From Brevibacterium renqingii (lineage in GTDB: Bacteria > Actinomycetota > Actinomycetes > Actinomycetales > Brevibacteriaceae), in the NCBI RefSeq assembly GCF_017808105.1, contig NZ_JADBHF010000005.1:171626-235625 (forward strand): 64,000 nt of DNA, written 5' to 3'. The position numbers were made by a program, and so were the translations under genes. The notes under the pieces are model-generated. The model had not been told where the DNA came from and did not search any database. It was given only the letters and a program-made list of their open reading frames with translations. The first letter of the stretch is position 1. Every line of letters starts with the position of its first letter. This document shows positions 17,598-26,414 of the stretch, one piece after another.

Positions 17598-18514
17598 GAA
17601 GCGGCCGCCGGGGGGCTCGGCTGGGGGTCGGGGACGAGATCATGGCGGCGTGCCGACTCGCCCTTCTCGGGCACATCGAGGCTGCGGTCGACGACGACGG
17701 GGGCTTCGATGCGCTCGGCGATCGCGGCCAGGAGGGTCGAGGACAGCTGCGCATATCCGAGTTCGCTGGGGAATCGGCCGGACTCGCTGAGCAGCGACTT
17801 CCTGGTCGTCCCGCTCAGCGAATTCGTCGCCCGCAGCGGAACCGCACGCGCGGCCAGCGCCGCCAGCCACTGGGAGCCGGCGAGGACGCGGGAGGTCCGC
17901 CGCAATGAGGTCTTGAGCGGATCGCGCAGGCCCGGCAGACCTCCGAGGTTGGGGCAGACGAGGACGAAGACCGTGTACCGGCCCTCGCGCTGCAGCCGAT
18001 TGATGGCCTGATTGAGGACGGGGATGCCGATCGTCGCTTGGATCGGATGGATGATGTCGCCGGTGCCGATCGAGATGATCGCGAAACGGCGCGATTCGAT
18101 CCACTGGTCTGACAGCTGCCGTGACAGCCACGGCGAACGGAGGATCTCATCGACCTGTCGGTGGAGGTCGTCGGACAGGGCCGAGGGGCGTGCTGTGGTC
18201 TGCACCCGCACGGTGGTGCCGAGCATGCGGGCGAGTCCGCGGCCGATGAGCGTGGGCGGGGCATGTTCGGGATCGACGTCGACCCCGCACAGCCAGGAGT
18301 CGCCGATGATGGCCAGCGCGGCCGAATCGTCATCGTCGCGATGACGTGGAGCGGCGATCGCCTCGGCGAAGATGGAATGACGACGGTTCTCGTCGTCATC
18401 GAAGGCTCTGCGCAGCGATCCTGCTTGGTGGCGGAGGAGACCGGCTGCCGACGCTCCGGCGCCGACCGCCGTCGCGCCCATGGTGGCGAGAGCGCAGATC
18501 ATGCGTTTTCCCAC
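17594..18514 (-). CDS. SGNH/GDSL-hydrolase-like protein with an incomplete triad
   Basis: A 306-residue protein with an N-terminal hydrophobic stretch (ALATMGATAVGAGASAAGLL) that may be a signal or anchor, then an SGNH-like domain. Block I is present (LAIIGDSWLCG), and block III appears as SIGTGDIIHP, with GTGD for the usual GxND. The C-terminal block, normally D-x-x-H-P, reads ESGRFPSELGYAQLS, so both the Asp and the His of the triad seem absent. It may be a non-catalytic homologue. GTG start with GGAGG 8 bases upstream; the gene is coupled to maf. Confidence 0.72.
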   Translation of the reverse strand: MGKRMICALATMGATAVGAGASAAGLLRHQAGSLRRAFDDDENRRHSIFAEAIAAPRHRDDDDSAALAIIGDSWLCGVDVDPEHAPPTLIGRGLARMLGTTVRVQTTARPSALSDDLHRQVDEILRSPWLSRQLSDQWIESRRFAIISIGTGDIIHPIQATIGIPVLNQAINRLQREGRYTVFVLVCPNLGGLPGLRDPLKTSLRRTSRVLAGSQWLAALAARAVPLRATNSLSGTTRKSLLSESGRFPSELGYAQLSSTLLAAIAERIEAPVVVDRSLDVPEKGESARRHDLVPDPQPSPPAAAS

Positions 18515-18578
18515 GGAAATCCCTCCTCAGGCGTCATCATTGCACCTTTGTCAGCGCATCAACAACTATTGTTGAGCC

Positions 18579-20027
18579 ATGACCGAAAACGATCAGCAGC
18601 ATTCCCCGAACCGATTCCGAGGGGCATGGGAGACGTTCCGTCGAGGACGGGATTCCTCCCGGTCCGAACCTCAGGCCGAGGATTCCCAGGGAGTCAGTCC
18701 AGAAGCGATCGCTCTCAGCCGCATGGAAGCCGAGGCTCAGCCCTACGTGTCCCCGGGACTCAAGCTCGCCGCGGCCTGGTCGTGGCGTTCTCTCCTCGTC
18801 CTCGTCGCCCTCGGCGTGGCTCTGTGGCTGCTGTCGAAGATCTCCAGCGTCGTGCTGCCGGTGCTCATCGCGCTGCTGCTCGCCGCCCTGCTCGCCCCTC
18901 TGACCGGATGGTTGGCGAAGAAGGGTCTTCCCCGCGGTGGGGCCGCGGCGATCGCCTTCGTCGGTTTCATCGTCGTCGTGCTCGGGCTCTTCGGCCTGGT
19001 CGGTCAGCAGATCTATTCCGGGATGCCCGATCTCGTCAAACAGGTGATCGCCGGTGTTTCGGGAATCAGCAGTTGGCTGGCCACGAGTCCCTTCGGCATC
19101 GACTCCTCGACGATCTCGGGCTATATCGACGAGGGAATCAGCACCGCGACGAATTTCTTCCAGAACAACAGCAGCCAGCTCCTCGGCGGTGCCTTGGAGG
19201 CCACCTCCTCGGTCGGAACCTTCCTCACGGGGATGGCAGTGTGCCTGTTCACGACCTTCTTCTTCCTCTATGACGGAGAGAAGATCTTCAAGTGGGTGAT
19301 GGGTCTGCTGCCGCTGCCGGCCCGCCCGGTCGCCACCGGAGCAGCACTGCGCGGATGGACCACCCTCGTCCAATATGTGCGCGTGCAGATCCTCGTTGCG
19401 GCCGTCGACGCCATCGGCATCGGCATCGGTGCGGCCTTCCTCGGCATCCCGTTGGTCATCCCCATGACCCTGCTCGTGTTCCTGACGTCCTTCGTCCCGG
19501 TCGTCGGCGCCATCGCCTCCGGAGCCGTGGCCGTGCTCGTGGCTCTCGTGTCCAACGGGCTGGTCAGCTCCATCATCATGCTGGCCGTCGTCATCGCCGT
19601 CCAGCAGATCGAGAGTCAGGTGCTGCAGCCCTTCCTCATGGGCAAGGCCGTGTCCGTCCATCCGTTGGCCGTGATCCTCGCGGTCACCGGAGGCGGGTTC
19701 CTCTTCGGCATCGTCGGCGCCCTGTTCGCAGTGCCGCTGGTGGCGGTGCTCAACAGCGTCGTCGGCTATATCGCACGAGCGAACGGCTCCGAGGAAGCCG
19801 GGGCTCCGCCGAGTGACGTCGAGGCAGAGCAGGCCCCGGCGGGTGCGCAGCCGTCGCCTGACCGTTCCGCCGCAGGAAGCGGCGAATCCGCCGTCGGCTC
19901 CGAAGCCGGTCCGCCTGCCGATGCGGACGGAGGCTCCGCAGCGGAGTCCGCAGACTCTGCGAAGGACTCCGGAGGCCCGGGGGAGAGCGGGGCCGGACCG
20001 AAGGGCGCCCGCGGCCGGGGGAAGTGA
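18579..20027 (+). CDS. AI-2E family (YdiK/PerM-like) membrane protein
   Basis: A 482-residue polytopic membrane protein. After about 60 hydrophilic residues there are the paired N-terminal membrane segments (LVALGVALWLLSKISSVVLP, LIALLLAALLAPLTGWLAKK), a large extracytoplasmic loop with amphipathic helices, and a C-terminal bundle including IGIGIGAAFLGIPLVIP, TSFVPVVGAIASGAVAVLVA and the conserved region IESQVLQPFLMGKAVSVHPL. The last 90 residues are a low-complexity Ser/Glu/Ala-rich tail. The family is named for a proposed AI-2 export role; many members transport other things, so the substrate is unknown. Terminated by the hairpin at 20043-20082. Confidence 0.88.
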   Translation: MTENDQQHSPNRFRGAWETFRRGRDSSRSEPQAEDSQGVSPEAIALSRMEAEAQPYVSPGLKLAAAWSWRSLLVLVALGVALWLLSKISSVVLPVLIALLLAALLAPLTGWLAKKGLPRGGAAAIAFVGFIVVVLGLFGLVGQQIYSGMPDLVKQVIAGVSGISSWLATSPFGIDSSTISGYIDEGISTATNFFQNNSSQLLGGALEATSSVGTFLTGMAVCLFTTFFFLYDGEKIFKWVMGLLPLPARPVATGAALRGWTTLVQYVRVQILVAAVDAIGIGIGAAFLGIPLVIPMTLLVFLTSFVPVVGAIASGAVAVLVALVSNGLVSSIIMLAVVIAVQQIESQVLQPFLMGKAVSVHPLAVILAVTGGGFLFGIVGALFAVPLVAVLNSVVGYIARANGSEEAGAPPSDVEAEQAPAGAQPSPDRSAAGSGESAVGSEAGPPADADGGSAAESADSAKDSGGPGESGAGPKGARGRGK

Positions 20028-20042
20028 ATGGAGTGAAGCGAA

Positions 20043-20082
20043 TACAGCAGTGGGCGGGAGAGACCTCCCGCCCACTGCTGTA
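20043..20082. terminator. Bidirectional hairpin between the AI-2E gene and greA
   Basis: A perfect 18-bp stem (TACAGCAGTGGGCGGGAG with its complement) and a 4-base loop AGAC, placed between two convergent genes. Confidence 0.85.
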
Positions 20083-20129
20083 CGTGCCGAAGGAACGCGG
20101 AGCGCCCCGACCCGGCCGAGCACTCGGAC

Positions 20130-20624
20130 TCAGCCGGTGAAGGCCTCGACTGAATCGACCTTGACCTCGATGGTCTTGCCGTTGGGCGCTTCATAGGAGC
20201 TCGTCTCTCCGGCCTTGACGCCGATCACAGCGGCGCCGAGCGGCGACTTCTCCGAGAAGACGTCGATATCGGAGTCTCCGGCGATCTCGCGGTTGCCCAG
20301 CAGGAACCGCATCGAGTTGCCGGCGACTGTGGCGTTGACGACGGAGCCTGGAGCCACGGTCTTGCCGTCGCTCTCGCTGGAGCCGACCTTCGCGTTGCGC
20401 AGCAGCACCTCGAGCTGGCGGATGCGCGCTTCCTGTTTGCCCTGCTCATCACGAGCTGCGTGATAACCGCTGTTCTCCTTCAAGTCACCCTCGTCGCGGG
20501 CGGCTTCGATCTTCTCAGCAATCTCTGCACGACCCGGTCCGGAGAGATGCTCGAGTTCCTTCGACAGTCGGTCAAAGGCTTCCTGGGTCAACCATGTCTC
20601 TTCCTGGGTGACTTCCTCGGTCAT
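20130..20624 (-). CDS. greA: Transcription elongation factor GreA
   Basis: A 164-residue GreA. The N-terminal coiled coil includes WLTQEAFDRLSKELEHL and the tip segment EKIEAARDEGDLKENSGYHAAR with the acidic residues that enter the RNA polymerase secondary channel. The C-terminal domain has VFSEKSPLGAAVIGVKAGE. It stimulates cleavage of backtracked RNA. Start at 20624 with AGGAGA upstream; the frame is open to 20837 but lacks family similarity there. The DUF4307 gene lies upstream on the same strand, the order I recall in other actinobacteria. Confidence 0.95.
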   Translation of the reverse strand: MTEEVTQEETWLTQEAFDRLSKELEHLSGPGRAEIAEKIEAARDEGDLKENSGYHAARDEQGKQEARIRQLEVLLRNAKVGSSESDGKTVAPGSVVNATVAGNSMRFLLGNREIAGDSDIDVFSEKSPLGAAVIGVKAGETSSYEAPNGKTIEVKVDSVEAFTG

Positions 20625-20850
20625 GACTTCTCCTTCTTCGGTTCGGTGCACTGACGGGCGTGTCAGGCAACGAAAAAACCGGGCGTATGGGCACGCCCGG
20701 AAGTTGAATGAAACTACAGTGTAACGCATCGGAGCGGAAACACGATGATCTCGGTCACGTTTGCGGCGTCGAGGCGGAGGAACACGCGACAGAGGCCGGA
20801 GGCGTGCGAGAGCTGTTCGAATCGCCTCGCTGCTCAACCGGCGGGAGTCC

Positions 20851-20898
20851 TGCTCGAACCAGGGCCTATTCGAACCAGGACCTACTCGAACCAGCAGG
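20851..20898. repeat. Three tandem 16-bp repeats at the 3' end of the DUF4307 gene
   Basis: Three units of 16 bp with core CGAACCAG (20851-20866, 20867-20882, 20883-20898). The first two lie just beyond the stop codon of the minus-strand DUF4307 gene and the third encodes its last residues, so each unit echoes the terminal CWFE-stop. Confidence 0.75.
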
Positions 20899-21307
20899 AG
20901 TCGACGTGCCCCGACGAGGCCAGCTGCGTCGTGGCCAGGTCGACGTCGATCTGCTTCGGCGAGTTCGGATCGGCGTTCGGATCGGCGGGAACGGTCACCT
21001 CGGTGAAGCCGACGACCGCTTCGTGCTCGTTCGTGGCCTGGACGGTGCAGTGCACATCGCGCTCCCGATCAGGAAATATTCCGACACTGACCTGTGTTGA
21101 AGAGGAGTCGACAACCGAATATTCGAGGGTCCGCGGTGTCGTGGGACTCGTCTGCGGGCGGAATGCCCAGAAGGCGATGACCGCGATCGCGACGACGAGG
21201 ACGATGGCGGCGATGATCCTCGCCCTGCGGCTCAGACCGCGCTTGGGCTTCCGGGCTCGTCCGTAACGATCATCGTGCAGTGGTTCGGCCACTGTTACCT
21301 CAGTCAT
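20882..21307 (-). CDS. DUF4307 membrane-anchored protein
   Basis: A 141-residue protein with a basic cytoplasmic start (RYGRARKPKRGLSRRAR), one membrane helix (about residues 31-48, IIAAIVLVVAIAVIAFWAF), and an extracytoplasmic beta-rich domain ending SGHVDSCWFE. This matches DUF4307, an uncharacterised actinobacterial family. It lies between greA and mca, as in mycobacteria. Divergent from mca, with about 120 bp between their starts. The last codons fall within the 16-bp tandem repeat. Confidence 0.8.
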   Translation of the reverse strand: MTEVTVAEPLHDDRYGRARKPKRGLSRRARIIAAIVLVVAIAVIAFWAFRPQTSPTTPRTLEYSVVDSSSTQVSVGIFPDRERDVHCTVQATNEHEAVVGFTEVTVPADPNADPNSPKQIDVDLATTQLASSGHVDSCWFE

Positions 21308-21430
21308 TGAATTCCTCTTTAAGAACTTCGCGCACTAACCTAGAGTAGTCGATCCTCTGCCGGTGATCATGTCAGCCGCAACTCCGGCAGCGGAAGGCCA
21401 CCCGGCTGAATCGAAAGGGACATTTAGGAC

Positions 21431-22474
21431 ATGACTTCGCTTCCGTACCATGGGCTGCGCCTGCTGGCGGTCCATGCCCACCCCGATGACGAATCCTCCA
21501 AGGGTGCGGCCACGAGCGCGAAGTACGCTTCGCTGGGAGCACGAGTCCTCATTGCGAGTATGACAGGCGGCGAAGCCGGAGACATCCTCAACCCCGCCCT
21601 GCTGCAGAGTCCGAAGGCCAGTCGCGATATCGCCGGTCTGCGGCGTGAGGAGATGGCGACCGCGGCTGCCGCGCTCGGTGCCGAACACGTGTGGGTCGGT
21701 CACGTCGACTCGGGGCTGCCCGACGGCGATTTCGAGAACCAGACGCCCCCCGGCTGCTTCTACCGTGTCCCCGACGAGGTGGCCATGCTGCCGCTGGTCC
21801 ACATCATCCGCACCTTCCGTCCGCAGGTGGTGACCACCTATGACGAACTCGGGGGGTACCCGCACCCCGACCACATCAAGAATCATGCGGTGACCATGGC
21901 CGCCGTCGCAGCCGCCGCGGACGAGGCGGTTCACCCCGAACTCGGCGAGGCCTGGCAGGTGCAGAAGGTCTACTACAACCAGGACCTGTCGGCGAAGAAG
22001 TGGATCACGATCCACGAGAAGATGACCGAAGCAGGCCTAGAATCCCCGTTCGCAGAGCATCTCGAAGATTTCAAGAAGCGCGACAAGCAGCGCAGCAATT
22101 GGCTGAGCACACGAATCGCCTGTGCCGAATTCTTCGGTGCCAGGGACCGGGCGCTGCTCTCGCACGCTACACAGATCGATCCCGAAGGCGGATTCTTCTC
22201 GGCGTCGCGCAAGGCTGCGCGCACCTACTGGCCGACGGAGGAGTTCGAGTTGGCCGTCGACCGGACGGGGCGTGACCCGCTGATTCCGGGCGTGGACTTC
22301 CAGGAGGACGATCTCTTCGCGAGTGTGACCTTCGACGACGGCCGTCGCGTTCCTGATGCCGGGATGCTCCCGGACACTCCCGACACGGAGAAGGCGGCCG
22401 CTGATCCCGCGACCGATCCGGAATCGGCCACAGCAGATGCCGCCACGATGAGCGAAAGCGACTCCCACGCATGA
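21431..22474 (+). CDS. mca: Mycothiol S-conjugate amidase
   Basis: A 347-residue zinc amidase of the PIG-L/LmbE family. The zinc site is HAHPDDE (His17, Asp20), with the third ligand in GGYPHPDHIKNH. It cleaves mycothiol S-conjugates of toxic electrophiles into a mercapturic acid and GlcN-Ins. The length, and the C-terminal part including FFSASRKAARTYWPTEEFELA, fit Mca better than the shorter deacetylase MshB. The last 40 residues are a low-complexity acidic tail. The stop overlaps the start of the small membrane protein gene (ATGA), so they are coupled. Confidence 0.92.
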   Translation: MTSLPYHGLRLLAVHAHPDDESSKGAATSAKYASLGARVLIASMTGGEAGDILNPALLQSPKASRDIAGLRREEMATAAAALGAEHVWVGHVDSGLPDGDFENQTPPGCFYRVPDEVAMLPLVHIIRTFRPQVVTTYDELGGYPHPDHIKNHAVTMAAVAAAADEAVHPELGEAWQVQKVYYNQDLSAKKWITIHEKMTEAGLESPFAEHLEDFKKRDKQRSNWLSTRIACAEFFGARDRALLSHATQIDPEGGFFSASRKAARTYWPTEEFELAVDRTGRDPLIPGVDFQEDDLFASVTFDDGRRVPDAGMLPDTPDTEKAAADPATDPESATADAATMSESDSHA

Positions 22475-22845
22475 TTCTCGCGTCCACGCCCGAATCGACC
22501 CCCGGCGGAGCCCCGGATCCGGACTTGGTGACACCGGGGACGATCGGGTTCCTTGTCACCTTCGCCGTGGTCATCGGCGTGATATTCCTCATCCGCGACG
22601 CTCTCCGCCGGGTTCGCCGTGTGCGGGCACGCTCGGGCGCCAGCGACGCGTACCCGATTCCCCTGCGCAGGCATGTGGTCCCCAACCAGTCGACGCTGTC
22701 GGGACCTGACGAGCCTGAGCAGGCTTCGGCGACCGAGGACTCGTCCGACACGGCGATCTCGAAGACCGAATCCGGTGAAGACGATGCCGGCCGAGCCGAT
22801 GGCAGGCCCACGGACGATTCGCAGCCTCCGGACGAACGAGCCTGA
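22471..22845 (+). CDS. Small single-pass membrane protein coupled to mca
   Basis: A 124-residue protein with one membrane helix (about residues 26-43, TIGFLVTFAVVIGVIFLI), a following basic stretch (RDALRRVRRVRARSGASDA) and a disordered acidic C-terminus. Proteins of this type follow mca in mycobacteria (the Rv1083 position) and have no known function. Its ATG overlaps the mca TGA by 4 bp. The hairpin at 22860-22895 closes the unit. Confidence 0.75.
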   Translation: MILASTPESTPGGAPDPDLVTPGTIGFLVTFAVVIGVIFLIRDALRRVRRVRARSGASDAYPIPLRRHVVPNQSTLSGPDEPEQASATEDSSDTAISKTESGEDDAGRADGRPTDDSQPPDERA

Positions 22846-22859
22846 GACCCTGTCGAGAG

Positions 22860-22895
22860 GAAGGGCGCGATCACCATAAGGTGATCGCGCCCTTC
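22860..22895 (+). terminator. Hairpin after the mca unit
   Basis: A 16-bp stem (GAAGGGCGCGATCACC with complement) around loop ATAA, followed by TCTGT. It lies 15 bp after the stop of the small membrane protein and is a good intrinsic terminator. Confidence 0.85.
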
Positions 22896-23007
22896 TCTGT
22901 GCGGTGTGCCGGGTTTTCCACGTTGCCGTTCGCCGCTGCCGTTCGAGGGAAGTGCGCGCCGCCGGCGGCAGCGGCGCGACGCATCTGCGACGGCGCCGAA
23001 ACGAGAC

Positions 23008-23793
23008 TCAGTAGGCGGCGACGGCCGCGACGATCAGTGCCGCGAGGTGGCAGCCGTAGCCGAAGATCGTGAGGATGTGGAAGATCTCGTGGAAGCCCAG
23101 CCATTTCGGGGAGGGATTCGGGCGTTTGATGCCGTAGATCACGGCCCCGGCGATATAGCAGACGCCGCCGATGACGACGAGGAGGCCGACGGCGAGATTC
23201 GCCGCCCAGATCTGGGGGATGTAGCCGATCCCGGCTACGCCGAAGCCGACATAGATGGGAACGAAGAGCCACCTCGGCGCGGTGGTGAAGATCGTGCGGA
23301 AGGCGGTGCCGAGCGCAGCGGCTCCCCACAGGACCGACAGCAGCAGGATCGCCTGGTCGGTCCGCAGCATGAGCACGGCCAGGGGAGTGTAGGTTCCGGC
23401 CGTGATCAGGAAGATGTTGGCGTGGTCGAGGCGGCGCAGGATGAGACGGGCTCGGGTGCGCCAGCGGCCGCGATGGTAGACGGCAGAGGTGCCGAAGAGC
23501 AGCATTCCGGTGATCGCGAAGATCGCTGCGGCGATGCGCGACTCGACCGTGGGGGAGATGATCACGAGCGCCAGTCCGCCGAGCATCGCCAGCGGGAACG
23601 CGCCGGCGTGGAACCACCCGCGCAGCTTCGGCTTCACGTGCCCGGCGAGTTTGGTCAGCTCGGCACGCAGAGCGGAGCGTCGGCGGGCGATGTGCACGGG
23701 ATAGGCCGGAGGCATGGTCTCCCGCACTGGTGGGCCATCGGCACGGGAGCCGTCGGAAACGACTGGTGAGGATTCGGTGACCGGAGCATTCAT
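23008..23793 (-). CDS. Hemolysin III (TrhA/PAQR) family membrane protein
   Basis: A 261-residue, seven-helix membrane protein. Conserved PAQR/hemolysin III features are visible: SAVYHRGRWR after the second helix, DHANIFLITAGTYTPL, and the C-terminal HEIFHILTIFGYGCHLAAL with its histidines. The first 45 residues are hydrophilic. The family is linked to membrane energetics and lipid homeostasis; early haemolysis claims are of uncertain relevance. Adjacent to uppS and divergent from it, the same arrangement as I recall in mycobacteria. Confidence 0.88.
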   Translation of the reverse strand: MNAPVTESSPVVSDGSRADGPPVRETMPPAYPVHIARRRSALRAELTKLAGHVKPKLRGWFHAGAFPLAMLGGLALVIISPTVESRIAAAIFAITGMLLFGTSAVYHRGRWRTRARLILRRLDHANIFLITAGTYTPLAVLMLRTDQAILLLSVLWGAAALGTAFRTIFTTAPRWLFVPIYVGFGVAGIGYIPQIWAANLAVGLLVVIGGVCYIAGAVIYGIKRPNPSPKWLGFHEIFHILTIFGYGCHLAALIVAAVAAY

Positions 23794-23896
23794 GCCTCCA
23801 TGGTAGCGAGCGGTCCTGGGGGCTCATTCAGCATCGTCGGCTAGTACTCTGTAAAGTGTTCGAAGCTACCTGCGATCAACGCGAAAGAGGACAGCT

Positions 23897-24658
23897 GTGG
23901 CGCGACCGGTGAACCTGCTCTATCGGCTGTACGAGCGACGGCTCAAACGCGAGCTCGACAAGTCGGTGCCGGTTCCCCGCCATGTCGGTGTCATCACCGA
24001 CGGCAACCGTCGCTGGGCCAAGGAGTTCGGGGCCACCACTGCCGACGGGCACCGGGCGGGGGCCGCGAAGATCGTCGAATTCCTCGGCTGGTGCTCGGAG
24101 ATCGACGTCGAGATCGTCACTCTCTACGTTCTGTCCAAGGAGAATCTCGCGCGTTCGGCCGAGGAGGTGTCGATCCTCATCGAGATCATCTCCGATCTGG
24201 TCGAGAAGATCGCGGCCCTCGACGGCGTGGGAGTGCAGCTGGTGGGTGATCTCGAAATCGTCCCGGCGGACCTGCGGTCCCGGCTGGAAGCTGTGACCAC
24301 GGACTCCGACAGCCCGATGCGCGTCAACGTCGCCGTCGGCTACGGCGGTCGGCAGGAGATCGTCAACGCGGTCAGGTCCCTGCTGCGCGCTCGCACCGAC
24401 GTTGGCACGGATCTCGAGACGATCATCTCCGAACTGTCCCCGGAGCAGATCGGCGAACATCTCTACACCAAGGGCCAGCCCGATCCGGATCTCATCATCC
24501 GCTCCTCCGGGGAGCAGCGGCTCTCGGGGTTCCTGATGTGGCAGAGCGCCTATTCCGAGTTCTACTTCTGCGAAGCCTATTGGCCGGACTTCCGCCGCAC
24601 GGACTTCCTCCGGGCCGTCCGCGACTATGGGCTGCGGCAACGCCGGTTCGGCAAGTAG
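23897..24658 (+). CDS. uppS: Isoprenyl transferase (cis-prenyl diphosphate synthase)
   Basis: A 253-residue cis-prenyltransferase. The catalytic aspartate is at about 35 in GVITDGNRRWAKE; the pyrophosphate and chain-length elements include LYVLSKENLARSAEEV, and the C-terminal block is DLIIRSSGEQRLSGFLMWQSAYSEFYF. It makes short- or long-chain Z-prenyl diphosphates used as glycan carrier lipids; the exact product length cannot be read from sequence. GTG start at 23897 with AGAGGACAG upstream. The 267 bp that follow (24659-24925) contain no gene. Confidence 0.9.
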   Translation: MARPVNLLYRLYERRLKRELDKSVPVPRHVGVITDGNRRWAKEFGATTADGHRAGAAKIVEFLGWCSEIDVEIVTLYVLSKENLARSAEEVSILIEIISDLVEKIAALDGVGVQLVGDLEIVPADLRSRLEAVTTDSDSPMRVNVAVGYGGRQEIVNAVRSLLRARTDVGTDLETIISELSPEQIGEHLYTKGQPDPDLIIRSSGEQRLSGFLMWQSAYSEFYFCEAYWPDFRRTDFLRAVRDYGLRQRRFGK

Positions 24659-24925
24659 GGGCTTCTTCGGATTTCGAACCGGGTACGGCTCGGGTCCTCG
24701 GACCAGATGCGGCACGGTCCGCTTGTCCGGCGCGTCGCGATTCCTCGGATTGCACGGATCTCGCCCGTTCAGCCGAAGTTCACGATGACGACTTCCCCGA
24801 ACGCGCGTGCCGGTACCCAACCCAGGATCGAACCGGGTTAGGTTGGCAGTAGTTGGTCGACACCAACCCGAGATCGGGGGATGTCTGAACCGGATCTCGG
24901 CGGAACTCACGCCACAGAGGTCCTC

Positions 24926-26233
24926 ATGGCTGAAAACGTCCACACCTACATCCTCGACACATCGGTGCTGCTCTCTGATCCCGGTGCGCTTCTGCGTTTC
25001 GCCGAACACCATGTCGTCATCCCACTCATCGTCGTCTCCGAGCTCGAGGGCAAGCGCAACCACCCGGAACTCGGCTTCACCGCCCGCAAGGCTCTGCACA
25101 TCCTCGACGACTTCCGGTCGGATTTCGATCGTTTGGACCAGCCCATCCCCGTCGGCGAGGCGGGCGGAACGCTGCGCGTCGAACTCAACCACATCGACGC
25201 TTCGACCATGCCGGTCGGATTCGATCGCACGGAGAATGACACCCGCATCCTGGCTGTGGCACGCAATCTCTCCGCGCAGGGCCATGATGTGGTCGTGGTG
25301 ACCAAGGACGTGCCGATGCGTGTGAAGGCATCGGCATTGGGCCTGCACGCCGAAGAGTATCTGGCGGAGCTCGCCACGGACTCGGGCTTCACCGGGATGA
25401 GCGAGCTCGGACTCGACGACGAGCAGATGAGCGAACTCTACGACTCGGGATCGGTCGTCACCGACGCAGTGTCGGACGAGATCGTCAACACCGGACTCGT
25501 CATCACCTCTCCACGCGGATCGGGCCTCGGCAGGGTGCAGCCAGGCAATCGGGTGAGCATGGTGCGCGGGGACCGCGACATCTTCGGGGTCCATGGCCGT
25601 TCGGCGGAGCAGCGGATCGCCATCGACATGCTCCTCGACGATGCGCTGGGAATCGTCTCCTTGGGAGGGCGAGCCGGAACGGGGAAGTCCGCGCTGGCCC
25701 TCATGGCCGGTCTGCAGAAGGTCCTCGAAGAGAACCAGCACTCGAAGATCATGGTCTTCCGACCGATCTACGCGGTGGGCGGCCAGAACCTCGGGTTCCT
25801 CCCGGGCAGCGAGGGAGAGAAGATGAACCCGTGGGCCGAGGCGGTGTTCGACACTCTGAGTGCCCTCGTGAGCAAGAACGTCATCGACGAGGTGGTCGAC
25901 CGTGGGATCCTCGAGGTGCTGCCGCTGACGCACATCAGGGGGCGTTCGCTCCACGACGCGTTCGTCATCGTCGACGAGGCGCAGTCCTTGGAGCGCAATG
26001 TGCTGCTGACCGTGCTCTCACGCATCGGCATGAATTCGAAGGTCGTGCTCACCCATGACGTCGCTCAGCGGGACAACCTGAGGGTCGGCCGCCACGACGG
26101 CATCGCCGCGGTGATCGAGAAGCTCAAGGGCCATGACCTCTTCGCCCACGTGACGCTGACCCGGTCGGAGCGCTCGGAGATCGCGGCCCTGGTCACCGAT
26201 GTGCTTGAGGAGTTCGACCCCTTCCGAGCCTGA
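24926..26233 (+). CDS. phoH: PhoH family protein with N-terminal PIN domain
   Basis: A 435-residue two-domain protein. The PIN RNase domain (about 1-135) has [12 protein letters not shown] with the first acidic residue at 11 and [12 protein letters not shown]. The PhoH ATPase domain has Walker [13 protein letters not shown] and Walker [15 protein letters not shown]-PhoH proteins (PhoH2 type) act as ATP-dependent RNA unwinding nucleases; in mycobacteria a small antitoxin-like peptide is encoded just upstream, but none was identified here. I chose the ATG at 24926, after AGAGG, over the in-frame ATG at 24881. Convergent with fumC. Confidence 0.88.
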   Translation: MAENVHTYILDTSVLLSDPGALLRFAEHHVVIPLIVVSELEGKRNHPELGFTARKALHILDDFRSDFDRLDQPIPVGEAGGTLRVELNHIDASTMPVGFDRTENDTRILAVARNLSAQGHDVVVVTKDVPMRVKASALGLHAEEYLAELATDSGFTGMSELGLDDEQMSELYDSGSVVTDAVSDEIVNTGLVITSPRGSGLGRVQPGNRVSMVRGDRDIFGVHGRSAEQRIAIDMLLDDALGIVSLGGRAGTGKSALALMAGLQKVLEENQHSKIMVFRPIYAVGGQNLGFLPGSEGEKMNPWAEAVFDTLSALVSKNVIDEVVDRGILEVLPLTHIRGRSLHDAFVIVDEAQSLERNVLLTVLSRIGMNSKVVLTHDVAQRDNLRVGRHDGIAAVIEKLKGHDLFAHVTLTRSERSEIAALVTDVLEEFDPFRA

Positions 26234-26254
26234 ACAGCGCCCGGCGGCGGTGCA

Positions 26255-26331
26255 GCCGTTTTGTGGTCGCAGAGCCGAGGGAAACGGCGCGAATCCGCCG
26301 GTCGGCCTCGGTTCTGCGACCACAAAACGGC
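26255..26331. repeat. Long imperfect inverted repeat between phoH and fumC
   Basis: Two 26-base arms (GCCGTTTTGTGGTCGCAGA core; 25 of 26 positions pair) separated by 25 bases. It sits immediately 5' of a second, perfect hairpin. It may add to termination or be a dispersed repeat. Confidence 0.75.
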
Positions 26332-26358
26332 GTTACGCTCCTCGGCCTGAGGCACGAA

Positions 26359-26390
26359 ACGGCGCCCGGACGTGTTCGTCCGGGCGCCGT
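26359..26390. terminator. Bidirectional hairpin between phoH and fumC
   Basis: A perfect 14-bp stem (ACGGCGCCCGGACG with complement) and TGTT loop between two convergent genes. Confidence 0.8.
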
Positions 26391-26414
26391 GTGCTGCACC
26401 GGCGGGCCGAGTGC

